From Apostichopus japonicus (taxonomy: Eukaryota; Echinodermata; Holothuroidea; Aspidochirotida; Stichopodidae), in the NCBI RefSeq assembly GCF_037975245.1, contig NC_092568.1, positions 13,231,501-13,295,500 on the forward strand: a stretch of DNA of 64,000 nucleotides. Direction: 5' to 3'. The notes under the pieces are model-generated. The model saw only the letters and a program-made list of their open reading frames with translations. It had not been told where the DNA came from and did not search any database. Positions 34,771-47,460 of the stretch are shown here, piece by piece. The number at the start of each line of letters is the position of its first letter. Positions within the stretch are counted from its first letter, which is position 1. The position numbers and the translations under genes were made by a program.

Positions 34771-36360
34771 TGATTTCATGTCAGTTGGCTCGTCATGTCA
34801 TAGTATTGATTCTGCTTTTGGTATGGATTAAAAATTAAGTCATACAGAAAATCAGAAATCCCTCAGCTAGTTTTGGGTTATTATTGATGTATTTTTGTTT
34901 TAAAAAGTTTCTTGAGCATATTTTACGTAAACAACAGGAGGAACAATTTTTACTTTTTGTGTTATACATTGACAACATTTTAAATTTGTTTTAAATATAC
35001 AGGAAATTGTTACAATTGACTGATTTTGAGTTGTATTATGCTGATCAATACGAAGCTAAATAAATACCAATTAAGTTGATAGGGGAATTTCTCTTGTGGG
35101 TGTATCATTGTGATACTTTAAGGAAGGTAAACTCGTCATTACCTTACATATAGGCTATTCAGATAATTAGTAATTAAATATACGCTAATCATTTCGATAT
35201 GTTATCATTTATTTCAGAAAGCAAACCTTTTAATAGCTTGTAAGTTCAGTGTACTCATTAATATTCATATTTAGAATCATTGGTGTTGCTTGCCTCGACT
35301 AAGGGATTTTTTTCCTTTTGTCCCTTATGTATGGAGGGGAAAATATACTTCAATAAATATCTGAATATCTTGTTCCTAATCTAAATACAAATTTCCTATT
35401 GTTTATATAAGTATTGTATTCAAGTTTGTTTCGATACTGTTTCCTTAACCAGGGCCATTGTTATGACTGTGTCAGTGAGTAGGATCATATCAACTGTGTA
35501 AATATATTAGATTGAGGAAATCTTATTTACGTTATGGAAAATTGAAACGTAATAACAAATTTGTTTGCTTACAAGCACATCATACAGACTAACATATGGT
35601 TTTTATGATTGCTTACCTATGTAGCGTTAAAGACAAAAGGGCCACGTTTATACAAAACACAGTTAAATAGTTCATACTTTGATTCATTATTGAAAATAAT
35701 GCAGTTGTTCAAACCTCTTAAATGTTCCAAACGTCTTTTTTTTTTTATAAATTATGAACGACAATGCAAATTCTGAATATTTTGGTATCGCATATATTTG
35801 AACAGTTTGCGTAGGGTAAATTGTATCTCGGTAATAAATAAACGAGATTTTATTTAGGTCTTATAATCCTATATGAAACAGTGAAGTGAAAGATAGGAAT
35901 CTTCAAAATTTGGGAATTTTTAATGAACCATTAGATATAAATGCAAGCATTGAGACCGAGATTAGAGGTGAAACTGAAATTCGTCTGGTATTTCTTTAAG
36001 ATTTCTTTCGATACTACACCCGCGACAATGGAATGGACAAACTGAAATCTTCAATACTACTTGTACATATGCACACATGATATTTCTCTTGGAAATAGAC
36101 TATGGCGTTAAATATTAAGGTTTATTAGTATAGGTACAGTTAACACTAATATCTAACAATGTTGTGTGAAGTAATATCGCTTTTTTCCTTATAAGCTCTC
36201 CGCTTTCCTGCAAATGCATTAATCACCTTAACAAAAAAGTAGAATTATGTATCTGCATAACTCAATGTTGGCAACGATGCTTAAAATGAACTTCATGGGA
36301 ATTTTAGCCAAAATAATTTTCGAATTGCGTAATTTGTATAAGATCGAAAAGAGAGAGAAA

Positions 36361-36729
36361 ATAACATTTTTTGGGTACTGAAGTCAAAACATTTCTCATG
36401 GCAAAATACTGTTCAGACTATCATCTATAAACTATTTGTTTCAAGACAAGATATTCCAAATTCAAATTCTCCACGAGGAGCACCACATGGCAGCAAAGTA
36501 AAGTTGAGAAAGTTTAAGGAGTCTAGGATTACCTAAGTTCTGCTTGTGTAAAAGCAATTTGGCCTGACGTTTCGATCCTAGCAGGATCTTCTTCAAAGGC
36601 TAAATGACAAGTAACAGTAACATATGGGACAAAAACACGCACTAAATAACATTTTTGGGTACTGAAGTCAAAACATTTCTTAAAGCAAAATACTGTTTAG
36701 ACTATCATCTATAAACTATTTGTTTCAAG
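36361..36729 (-). mobile_element. Penelope-like terminal repeat pair with hammerhead-type motif
   Basis: A block of about 84 bp beginning ATAACATTTTTTGGGTACTG (36361) recurs at 36646 with few changes and the same orientation, a period of 285 bp. The second copy stops at 36729. Between them, on the minus strand at 36600-36561, lies GCCTTTGAAGAA, a GATCC-TGCTA-GGATC hairpin, GAAA, CGTC and AGGCC. This matches a type I hammerhead ribozyme layout: stem I GCCT/AGGC, core UUGAAGA in place of CUGAUGA, stem II, GAAA, a minimal stem III and a C before the cleavage point. Penelope-like elements are known to carry such motifs in tandem terminal repeats, one copy often truncated. No reverse transcriptase lies beside it. 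The core has two substitutions, so activity is doubtful. Confidence 0.6.
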
Positions 36730-39700
36730 TTCAGCTTAGTATATTACTATCTGTGGCATGGAAATACACGAAATTGACGGAGACCAATTTTCGGGGGAAA
36801 TATTTCATAATGAAAAGACAATATATGCAAATGTGTTAGTCAAGAACAACAATAATTAATTTCCTTTAGTGCTTTAAATGGTGTCATGGTGTGTAATCGG
36901 GAAAATTGTCATAGAAATATAATTGAGCTGATAAGTATGTACCGAGTGTTGGTAGAAAGAAGTGAGTCACTTTCCTATATCGAGTGTCTTTACCTTTATT
37001 ACTTTCCTGAAACTTTCATTGTACAACATCTACCATGCTGCAATAATTTATCGCTGGGTTAAACTATCACAGTTAAATTGATCATTAGTTAAGCTCTAGC
37101 AGAGTTTAGCAAGACCGATGTCTGCTATTGAAGTTTGTTTGTTTTGAAATGTTACGAGCTTTCTCTAGGTATTTAAACATATATTTGACTAAGAAAATTA
37201 ACTAACAACGTATGCTTTGCTCATGTATGGCTCGAACCAACATAAGAACACATTAAATTAATTAACATCGATACTGTTAAAATGTCACAGATAAATGCAC
37301 GAAGTACAGTATATATAGTGTTTACTGATAGACATTTCTTCCATCAAAAAGGAACACATTCTCGAGTTTATGCTGGTTATGTCAGGTTAAGTCAGATATT
37401 CACCATGTTGTTTCATTATTCCATTCACTTCCTGAGTTTGTTTTAACATATGATATAGTTCTACGAAACCTCCCTAAATCGTCAAACTAACATGAGAATA
37501 AAATACTATCAGTAAATTTAATACTGAATTTATGAAATTACGAGATTGATATACTTTAAAATAACGACATCTGTTATCTAAAATCGTACAAGTTCTAAGT
37601 TGATTCTGGTATAAATAATGTTGTCCTCTTTTATGCTAAATTAGTTGTTCGTAACTTTAGCAAGTTTGGGCTTTTTCAAACATCTTCGTACAATTATGTT
37701 ATATTTAATAAATTCGTTTGTCTGTTAACTCAAAATATATCAATTAAAAAATAATACTCTTTCTACAACAATTCTCTCGTTGTAGGCAATTTCTGTCGGT
37801 TATTTTCCATCCTTTAACACCACTTGGAAATTATGACGTCTGATAGATTGGACATTTGCACACATAATAGCACTACTTTCTGCTATCTAATAATTCATAA
37901 AATAATATCTAACGTTATTTTGACAATTGTACAAATCTGTTAAAAAAATATACTTTTCCTATAAGTAATTCAAATAAAAACAAAACAGAAATAAAGCAAC
38001 CGAAACAACATATAGTTACGGAATTTGAGGAAGAAAAAGATGCATTTGTAAAGGCATGATAACTTTAGCAGTTATCATGAAAGCTCTTTAACCTTTCCAA
38101 AAATGATTGACATGTCCAAGGATGGTCGTCATTCCTGGAAGAAATGATCTCATTAAAAGAGAAGAAGAAAAGTCGACTTTAATCAGAAATTGATTTGTTA
38201 TCGATTCCATTTCGAACAATTTTATTTGATAGTAAATAGTGCCCACATATAGACGTTAAGATATTGATATTACGATTCATCGCCTTACTAGTTAGATTGT
38301 CAATTGCGGCTAATATCCTGCCCGTCCGAGCGAGTTAACTGTCCCGGGGCGGTAGGTTGAAGAAAATACCACTTGGCTCGTTATCCGTAGGCTACTGCTA
38401 AACGAAGTGCAAAACACAATTTTGTGATAAAATGTTACGAATTATACTAAATTCATGTCGAAATGGGAAATCAGGGAGAAGTGTTTATGTACAGACGTAA
38501 TTTAACATGTCATTAAAATGACATCGTTTTTGCTACAGGATGGGATATTTTAAACCTTTATGGATAAAAGTGCATTTGTCAGTTAATCTTAAAGCTATAT
38601 GATAAAGTGATTTACTTACAGCGAATTTTATCGGCGAGTATAGCCTAGCCTAACTGCAGATATAGTTTCTACTATGTATTTGACATTATATTACCTTCTC
38701 TTTCATTACGGCTGTCTAAAAAGATGTTTAATCCTTCAAATTTAATCTTTTATCGCCACCGTTATTTAAATGCAGACACATACGTGATGACAGTCAATAG
38801 TCATACATACTTTGGGTACTACGCACTATCTTGATAGATAGTAAGATCTATTTCGGAATTGGCGTGTGCAAAACATATACACGTAGATTACGATAAAACA
38901 ATGCAAGAGTACTGTACATTAACCTAGTAACATTGCATGCATCGTAACAGAACTATATAGGCCTACGTATGTTATACACTTCCTTATAACAACTGAACAG
39001 TGAACGTTGAAAGATAGAAGAAACAAGCTTCTTTTCTGGATTTGCAGTTAATAAGGCTATACAGGTGAGAATATCTGTTAAATTATTTAGTTATTCTAGT
39101 TATGTGCTCGATTCGGCTCACAAATCTCTCACTGCAGTTTTATTAGTTTTGTTTTATGTTTGTCAATCATATATATTTGTAAACGTTAAAGACAGGAATT
39201 TAGCAATTTTCAACCTACACATGGCAGCACCGTCGTAGTACGAATGCCTTTGAGTTTCTCAGTCCCATTTAAAAATGCAAAAAAAGTTTACCAAAAATAC
39301 TAATTTTGAGTTATTCTATATGTAGCCAAGATGTACGGTATAACGAAAACACGATAGAGGGTACGAGTCGTCTCCAAATACTTTGTGCAAACGCTTCCAA
39401 TCACCACAGTATAAATCTAACTGGTCAATAATTCGACAACGGTTTGGAAATTGTTGTTGTTGTTGTTTAATTTTTACGCCCTCCGCTCCCACCCTATCTC
39501 TGTTTATGTTTCTGTAGTAAATTATATTAAGCTTAACGACTATGGGAATTGTTTTATTAGTGTCAAGAATAAGTTTATTATTACTTCTGTATTGTCTAGG
39601 AAGCTAGATTGCATAATGAGATGAAATGGATAACAAATTGTGTATACTAAACATGTTAATGGTCAAAGCTCCGCTTCTGTCATCCTCTCTATAGAGCTGA

Positions 39701-40433
39701 GGAAATATTACATTAATACATGACAAAGTTATCACTCTCAGATAAAATAAGTAACAAATTCTATATAAAATATACTATTGGACCAAATCAGTTGATTGAA
39801 AATATTCCAGTGAATTAAATTTTCAATATCTTTCCCTTCCCAAAAGGACTCGTCCATTTTACGAGAGAAGAAATATGAAGCAGAAAATACTGGAAAATAA
39901 AAAATAAAAAAAATATTTCCAGTATTCGTGTGGTATCAAAGAATAATTTCAGAAGTCTATTCTTCCAGTGTTGTTTGAGTTGAGAGGGCTATTTTTTAAA
40001 CTAAGGGTTCGAAGAATTGAAAATACTTTATTACACTTTCAGAGATATATTTTTCACAAAATGTTATTTCCAGGAAATTAAAAAAAAATCAATGCTAGTC
40101 GAAAATCTCATATCAGTATCTTGATCTCTACTCTAGATATGCTTGTTTGAACAGTATTTTTGCCAGATATTAAACCGTCCGTCATTGTACCAAGAAAGGT
40201 ATAATTGTGGGTGGTCCGTAATGTTACCATGGTACATGTTTTACCGACCCCCTCTTGGCGTTTGGTTGATTTACCCTTCAAATGACATACATTAAGAATG
40301 TTAGCTGTCATTATATATAACTTGGAAATATTTATAAGAACATTTTCTCCAATTGCGAAAAAAAAAATGTTAGAGTTCTGAAAATGAGTTTCTAACATGA
40401 TAATTGCTTTAAAATTGTACTTATGTGTTTAAT
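36730..40433. other. Intergenic AT-rich region, nothing recognised
   Basis: About 3.7 kb of strongly AT-rich DNA with no open frame, RNA gene or repeat that I can support. A 96-codon minus-strand frame at 40108-40398 has no recognisable motif and abuts the truncated retroelement. Confidence 0.5.
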
Positions 40434-42194
40434 GTCCAGGTTATGATAACATAACAAATGATGGTCTTAAATAAACGAGCACATGTAATCAATCATTTTC
40501 AAGTGGTGTATTCCCATGTCAGTTAAAAACTGCTAAAATTATTCCAATCTTTAAAACCGGTGACCCTAAGGTTTTCTCTAACTATAGACCTATTTCACTT
40601 CTCCCTTCAATTTCTAAAATATTTGAGAATTTAGTGTATAATAGGTTGTACAACTTTGTATCGAAACACAACATACTTTATTCAAATCAGTATGGTTTTC
40701 GAGATAATCATTCTACTTACATGGCCGCCTTAAATCTTATTGACAAAATTTCTGCCGGATTGGACAATAAACAATCAACTGCCGCAATTTTCATAGATCT
40801 CTCTAAAGCATTTGATACTATTGACCATAATATTTTAACAGATAAGTTACTTGCGTACGGTGTACGCGGTACAACGCATAGTTGGTTCAAAAGTTATTTA
40901 ACAAATCGTCACAATAATATCCAGTTTGGCAGTAGTTCTTCACGATTCTTGAATTGAAACATTGGTGTGCCACAAGGATCCATTTTAGGACCTTTGTTAT
41001 TTATTCTTTACATTAATGACATTCACTATTCGTCAAGCAATCTAACTTTATCTTATTTGCGGATGATACTACTGTGCTTTATCAAAATAAAAATCTTAAT
41101 GATACTCTTCAGGATGTCGCATGTGAAATTCATCATATATCTGACTGGCTTAATTCAAAAAATGATCTCTCAATATACTGAAAACAAACTTATGAAATTT
41201 GACAATAACATTCATGACACGAGTAGTATAATGGTTGTATTAGATGGGCAACAGATAAAAGAATCACCTCATACGAATTTTCTAGGAATAACAATTGATG
41301 AAAATTTAAATTGGACAGAACACGTTCATAATATCTGTAATAAAATGTCAAAATCTATAGAATGGCATTATAAGTACACTGAAAACCATTTTACCCCGGA
41401 GTGCACTCTTAACATTATATAACACACTTGTGCTCCCTCATTTGAATTATAGTCTCCTACTGTGAGATGTACTCACAGAACAACACTTGAAAGTTTAACT
41501 ATACTACAAAACCGTGTAATTCGTAATATTTGTAGTACACATTTTAGATGTAATACTGCACCTCTCTTTAAAGAACATAAAATTCTTACTCTCTTTGACC
41601 TATATCATTATCAACTTGGGATATTTTTATATAAATTTCACAAAGGTACACTCCCAGAAGCTTTCAATAATTTCGTCTGTCGTATTTCAGAATATTATAC
41701 CTTTATCACTCGCTATAAACACTCTCTAAGTCAACCATATTCTATCCGTAGTTAAATCCAAATACGAAGTACTGATGAACATTTTCGGAACACAGTTGAT
41801 CAAGACATCATAAACTCAAATACTCTTAACTCATTTAAAAGAAAACTCAAGCATTACCTTTACATAATAGTACAAACCACCCACGCTGAGTTGCTATTTT
41901 GTCTCTTTGTATGGATTTGTTCATATCTTTCTTCGCTTCCTCATTTTATCTTTTCTCTGTTTTTCCTTATCTCTTTACTTTCTCTGTACTTATGTGATTT
42001 TGGAATTTTTTTTTACGGGTCCAGACTCGAAAAGTTTCTACTTACTTCTGGTTCCTTCACTTCCATTATAGCATACTTCGTACTCTGTTTATTATTTATT
42101 GTTATTTCGTCATAATTTGAGTTAACTGCTCATTGACTCTGTTACTGTATACATATAAATATGGAAAATGTAAAATAAACTTGAACTTGAATAA
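40434..42194 (+). pseudogene. Broken, 5'-truncated non-LTR retrotransposon (CR1/L2-group reverse transcriptase)
   Basis: Six or more reverse-transcriptase blocks are readable in order: PGYDNITNDGLK (about 40436), [83 protein letters not shown] with the catalytic Asp pair (41059-41067), TNFLGITIDENLNW, then thumb/C-terminal blocks ending near FKRKLKHYL (about 41870). This order and wording fit CR1/L2-type LINEs. The frame is broken by stops at 40472-40474 and 40955-40957, by a shift just before the catalytic Asp pair, a return shift near 41175 and another near 41410. The endonuclease is missing. The copy ends in AAATAAACTTGAACTTGAA near 42194, a short-repeat tail typical of the group. It is a dead copy. 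Confidence 0.93.
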
Positions 42195-42902
42195 TGCTGA
42201 TTCGAGGTAACGAGGCGGTCGTTTCCCACTAATTATTCAATTCAGTGATTAAACTGAAAAGTACAAGCAATAAAGTGAGTACTTTGGTATAACACAGCCG
42301 TAACGGTGAATTACTCCTTGACCAAAAGCATCTCAGAGTACTACTAATATATAGATTTATTAGCATATAATTTGTAATGTTTTTCGGTTGCTGAAGTCAG
42401 GTAGTTTTCATCAGCTGTTTGTCATAGCATTAAACTGTTAGAGCGACTGAACCTCAAGAGTAAGTCAGACTAGTAACCTTGGAATTTGATTCAATCTACA
42501 ACATTTTGTCTCCCAAACGCTTATGAAGCACATGTAACAGCTTCATCATCGTTATAAACTTTTTAACTTTGCCTCATTATTTGAATTGAAAGGTAACGAT
42601 TCAATGTATAGATCCACGCTGTTGGGTGATTTAAGTACTGAAGAGAACCAAGATATTTATCAGAATTAACTCAGAAAGCTACTTTAAGAAATTTGTTCAC
42701 ATTTTGTATTTCTAATATTATGTAGGGATTTTTCTTGGTACCGGATACATATAGGCCTTATATCGGTTTGCGATAGTCAGCTCTTCGTCTCTATCATCTT
42801 CCACCTTTCTTTAAAGAACGCATTGTGGTAATCGCTTAAGGGAAGTCAAAGGTCAAAAATCACCAACAGTCATTTGACATTTGTGGCCTCAGTAATGGAT
42901 TT

Positions 42903-42963
<61 letters not shown>

Positions 42964-44996
42964 CGTAAGCCAGTAACAAATGTCAACGAAGCGGCAAATT
43001 TTTGCAACTGAAGCACATAATACAAACAGTAGCTCAGAAGCTAGTACGTTTAGTTGAGATCACTGCGGAAACACTTCACCTTTGGCATCAAGTATTTTTA
43101 AGTGTATCCTGACTGATCGCTAGTTTTCTGCCGATCATCTCTTGTAATAAGTCTAATAAGACTCTTGCCATTCATCCCTCGATTTAAAGACCAAAATTGT
43201 TAAAGGTAAATACTAATTAGAGAAAAAAATCAAATTGAAATGTGATGTTACCCGTAAAGCTGGGGTATTAGGGACCTAAATGGTTAGATATCCATTGTAT
43301 ATAACAGTATGCAGACCTTTGACCTGAAACTCCAATTATTCTTAAACCAGCTTAAAGCATCACTAGGTTAATTGCCTTTCTTGTAGGTTTTTTTTTCCAG
43401 CAGTGATACTTAGATTTGATTCCATGTTTGTGTGGATATTGTCACACTTTGTACAACTCTTTTGTCGGACTATTAAATTTATCATCTAATACCGTAATGA
43501 ATTTTGAACAAATTTCCAGAAATTCAAAGTTATACACATAAGGAAATTTGATTACGTTTGAGTTAGTTAGCGAATTAATCCTTGAGTGATCGCTTATTAG
43601 CTCGTTATTAACATTCGCTTGGTGACGAAACTCACAAGATGCCTAATATTGATTATATCAATCTGTTTATGCGGTGAAAACATTAATACAACGACCAAAG
43701 TCAATGAGCTTCTTTGATGTCAAAATAATATCTTGACACCCACCATTAATCACTGTTAATCGATCGGTAATATATCGTTCCAATAAATTGTTTGATAGAT
43801 CGAATGATGGAATTGTTTTCGTGCATTGGGTGTATGATGTATAGTGGAAAGTGCAGATTTTATATGTAAATTATGTTTCTTCGCAAAAAGAAAGTGTTTG
43901 GAAAAGAATAACAATAATGAACATTACTTACAGGTATTTATTACTCAACCTCATATCCTGGAGAAAGTAGCATGAAAACTGTCATACGTTATCCTTTATC
44001 ACAATTATCAGTCTGTCGCTCAACCATCTCACACAGGCACACACCAAATAATTATTTGATAGAAGAGTTATATGAAAGTTTTTATCGATAAAAGTGACGT
44101 AAACATTGTGTTAAGCGTTTACATTATAGTCACATCGATGCAACATGGAACTCAAGTTCTCGTATTCACTTATACAAACATAGTTGTTAAAAACAGTTAT
44201 TCATACGTTTCACATAGAACCCGTTTACACCCCTCACCCCCCCCCCCCCTCCACCTCTACCCGTTTCTCTCTCTGCTCGAATGGTTGTCAGGAATTAAAT
44301 AGCTTTACCAAAGTTGACAGGAAATTAGTATAACGTTAAGGCACATGCGAAAGACAACTTTTCCTTAAATGGTTTCAGAGATTAATAAGAAGTAGCTCTG
44401 TGTATAGTTTACGAACCATAAATTCCTCAGGTTTCTTCATTCGAACCACTAGTTTCATACACTTTGGCAAAAAGAGCAAAATGAATGAATCAATCAGCAA
44501 ATCATTCAGTCGATCAAGTTTGGAAGTCGTTGTATCTTGAACAATCGTCATATTATAACTCACATTAGACACTGGTTAATTCGGTTTCATCAAGACCAAA
44601 TATGTAAATTGTGTTAGTGATGTTGCAAATTTTGTATCTTTTATTATTGAGGACGGGAAAGTGTATACTATATGGATGCCTTTGGTATCTACTTTGGTTT
44701 CTCATGTGAAGTATTCTTCCTTTCACCCCATCCTCTCGACCAAAGAATTACTCCATCGTATGAAAAGAAGCCAAAGTCATATTATGTTCCTCTTTTTGCA
44801 ACGAGCAAGCCGAAAAGGTAACCAGGACATTTTTACAGTGTACTATATTGAATGTAATGTCATATTCCATGATGAAAGAAATTACTAAACAAAAATGTTA
44901 TGTTTAGTAAGAAGAACAAAAATAAAATAAAATAAAACTGTTAATAAACTGCTATCCACTAGAGAGCCTATGTAAGAGGATGTGTAAAAGTAAGTT
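42195..44996. other. Intergenic region with a TA microsatellite
   Basis: AT-rich DNA. It contains the (TA)n run at 42906-42961 and a C-rich tract near 44229-44253. No coding region is supported. Confidence 0.5.
42906..42961 (+). repeat. (TA)n microsatellite, 56 bp
   Basis: An uninterrupted TA dinucleotide run of about 28 repeats. It is self-complementary, can extrude as a cruciform, and is likely to vary in length between individuals and to be misassembled. Confidence 0.98.
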
Positions 44997-45036
44997 GGCC
45001 TGGCGTTTCGATCACAGCAGGATCTTCTTCAAAGGC
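44997..45036 (-). mobile_element. Second copy of the Penelope-like hammerhead-type motif
   Basis: On the minus strand this reads GCCTTTGAAGAA, GATCCTGCTGTGATC, GAAA, CGCC, AGGCC. It matches 36600-36561 at most positions and shares its flanks ('gtgtaaaag' on one side and 'aaaggctaaatgaca' on the other). Stem II is weakened to four pairs (GATC/GATC) and the GTC before the cleavage point has become GCC. It is probably a decayed solo terminal repeat of the same family. Confidence 0.55.
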
Positions 45037-45299
45037 TAAATGACAGTCTAGTAAGGAGGATATAATTTATACCATTTTTATTTACATTATTCGGTGTAAT
45101 GGTTCTTCTTCAAGACAACATAAATTTCAATGATACTGTGTCTTTTTATAGTGTTTTATACAAACTAAACTTACTAGATTCAAATGATGTTTATACTCAC
45201 TTGTACATAGAAGCCAATTCTTTACAATTTCGTATAATTTCTTTGTATGTGGGAAAGGTTTAAAAATGTTTTCTTTGTAATATGCAATCTCAAGGAACA

Positions 45300-45720
45300 T
45301 TTATGGCAATTGCAGATTCATAGGAATATGTGATACATCGGTACAATGAGAGAGGCCATCAAACACCGATTCATAGGTAAATGGGGTACATCATGCAGCG
45401 TCATGAGGGAGACCATCAAGAACCCATTCATTGATATGCGATACATCAGCACCATGAAAGAGACCATCAAGCACAGATACATTTGAACTTATCACATCAG
45501 CATGATCATGAAAGGCAACACAATCCCATTGCGTATGGTTTGATTAGCGCTATGAGAAAGATCTCAAATCAAACATTATTATATCAGAGCAAGTATATAC
45601 GAAAGACCACAAACACCAGCTATGATGTGTTTAAGATACATCATTACTATGTCATTATCGGACAGACAGCAAGTCACAATGAGTAGACCTCAGACACCGA
45701 TTAAATAAGCATGGGAAAAC
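45300..45720 (+). repeat. Degenerate tandem array, about 60-70-bp unit
   Basis: Recurring phrases are 'gattcataggtatatg', 'gatacatcagcaccatgaaagagaccatcaagcac' (in pieces) and 'caccgattcat'. The clearest units start near 45317, 45369, 45427 and 45480. Divergence is high. The array follows the hammerhead copy and precedes another array, so this neighbourhood is repeat-rich. Confidence 0.65.
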
Positions 45721-46560
45721 CCCACTAATACTGACTGTGATGTACGTTTGGGTGGAGGAGTGGGATAAAACAGCCATGGAAGAGATCATAACGCACATTA
45801 TATTGTTGCTGAGTGTATGAGAGAGACATAGAGAGAGAACACCAACACTGATTCACACGGCTACTAGTAACATGTTACACAGATACTGGCAGTAAACATA
45901 ATACTACATTAGCAACTGTATCAATATTCTGATATTGTATCACGAGTAACGCGTTACCTATAGCAAGGAGTACAAGTTCATTACAATATTAACACAGTTC
46001 ACGGTGTACAAAACTACATTTGACGACATTGCTCTAGTTCATAAACTAATCCGATTCACAACACACTGGGGTCTAAATCCCCTGTCCAGATAGAGGGCAG
46101 GTCGTCATGTTTGTTACTGTATAGAACATTTACATTATAGAGAATAATACATTTGATCTCATTTATAAGCTACCGTGTTGACACCATAACCTGATTCGAT
46201 TAGCTCTTTCAATTTTAACATGCTTCCAGTTATCTTGAATCGTGCTGGTCGTATTGACTTTGTAAGCGGGACACCAATTCTAGAACCTAACATACCCAGA
46301 GGAGATCAGTCTTCGTTCCGTCTGGGTAATTCTTGTGAAACATGTGGAATGATGGGTGCCATTTAGCAGATCAAATAACCAGGTTACTGTTTCAATCTTC
46401 CCTAACCATCTTAAAGTTACAGATTAACTGAAACTATAGGCTATAAGGATGTTTCACCAAACTCTCTGTGATGAAGGAAAGATTCGTGAATGAACTTTGA
46501 GGAAAAGGGTATGCTACAGTTTACACATGTTGCATTGCTTGAGCCTGTACATGAGCAACG
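45721..46560. other. Intergenic stretch, nothing recognised
   Basis: Mixed sequence between two degenerate arrays, without coding or RNA features. An inverted pair 'agtaacatgttac' / 'gagtaacgcgttacc' near 45868-45960 is noted but short. Confidence 0.4.
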
Positions 46561-47460
46561 TATGTTATCACGTATCTGCTTTATTGGTACATGAACAACA
46601 GTTGCCGTATATTTGATAGTACTAATGAACGTATAGTGAAGGTATCACATATCTCATTTAATGTTAATCATACTCAAGGTACCACCTATCTCTTCAGCAT
46701 TTATAATCGCATATTTAATGTAGGCTATACTATATCGGCCACATTAATAATAATATACTTAATGTATAACGTATCTCCTTTAATGCCTATCAATACTTAA
46801 TGTATCCCATATCTCTGATAATCATACTAAAGGTACCACAAATGTGTTGTATTGATAATCAAACTTTAGGTATCACGCACCTGCTGCATTGATAAAGGTG
46901 TCGCATATCTGATGTATTCATACTCATACGTCGTATATCTTCTGTATTGATTATCGCACTAAAAGTATCACGTTTTGTTTTATTGATAATCATACTTTAG
47001 GTATCACGCACCTGCTGCATTGATAAAGTTGTCGCATATCTGATATATTCATACTCATACTAACGACCATCCCATATCTTCTGTATTGATAATCGCACTA
47101 AGAGTATCACGTATCGGATGTATTCATAAACTTACAAACGGGGTTCCGTGTCTGCTGTACTGATAATCACTTTTAAGGTATAACATATCTGCTGTATTCA
47201 TAATCATGCTAAATATAACACATCTCTGCTGTATTAGTAATCGCACAAAGGTATCACATGTCTGCTGGCTTCATAATCATGTTATACATAACACATATCT
47301 GCTGTATTGATAATCACATTGAAGGTATCACATATTTGCTGTATAAGTAATCGCACAAAGGTATCACATGTCTGCTGGATTCATAATCATGCTAAACATA
47401 ACACATATCTGCTGCATTGATAAATCATATACTAAATATCACAAATCTGCTATCAAAATA
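46561..47460 (+). repeat. Degenerate tandem array, about 37-50-bp unit
   Basis: The array repeats variants of 'ggtatcacatatctgctg' followed by 'tattgataatcatactaa' about 20 times over 900 bp. Unit lengths vary and some units are fused or partial. The clearest run is 46800-47440. Open frames across it are incidental. Confidence 0.85.

Larger units (their letters stand above)
32646..36360. other. Intergenic region, no gene recognised
   Basis: AT-rich DNA with one hAT-like terminal motif ending at 32956, a two-copy 19-bp duplication ('ccttcttttcatcaaaa') near 33715-33753 and a CTGT/CTTT microsatellite (34719-34770). Open frames are below 100 codons and show no motif. Confidence 0.5.

Noticed and set aside
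40108-40398. Minus-strand 96-codon frame next to the LINE
   Set aside because: No similarity to LINE or cellular proteins that I can recognise; includes homopolymer-derived Phe/Lys runs.
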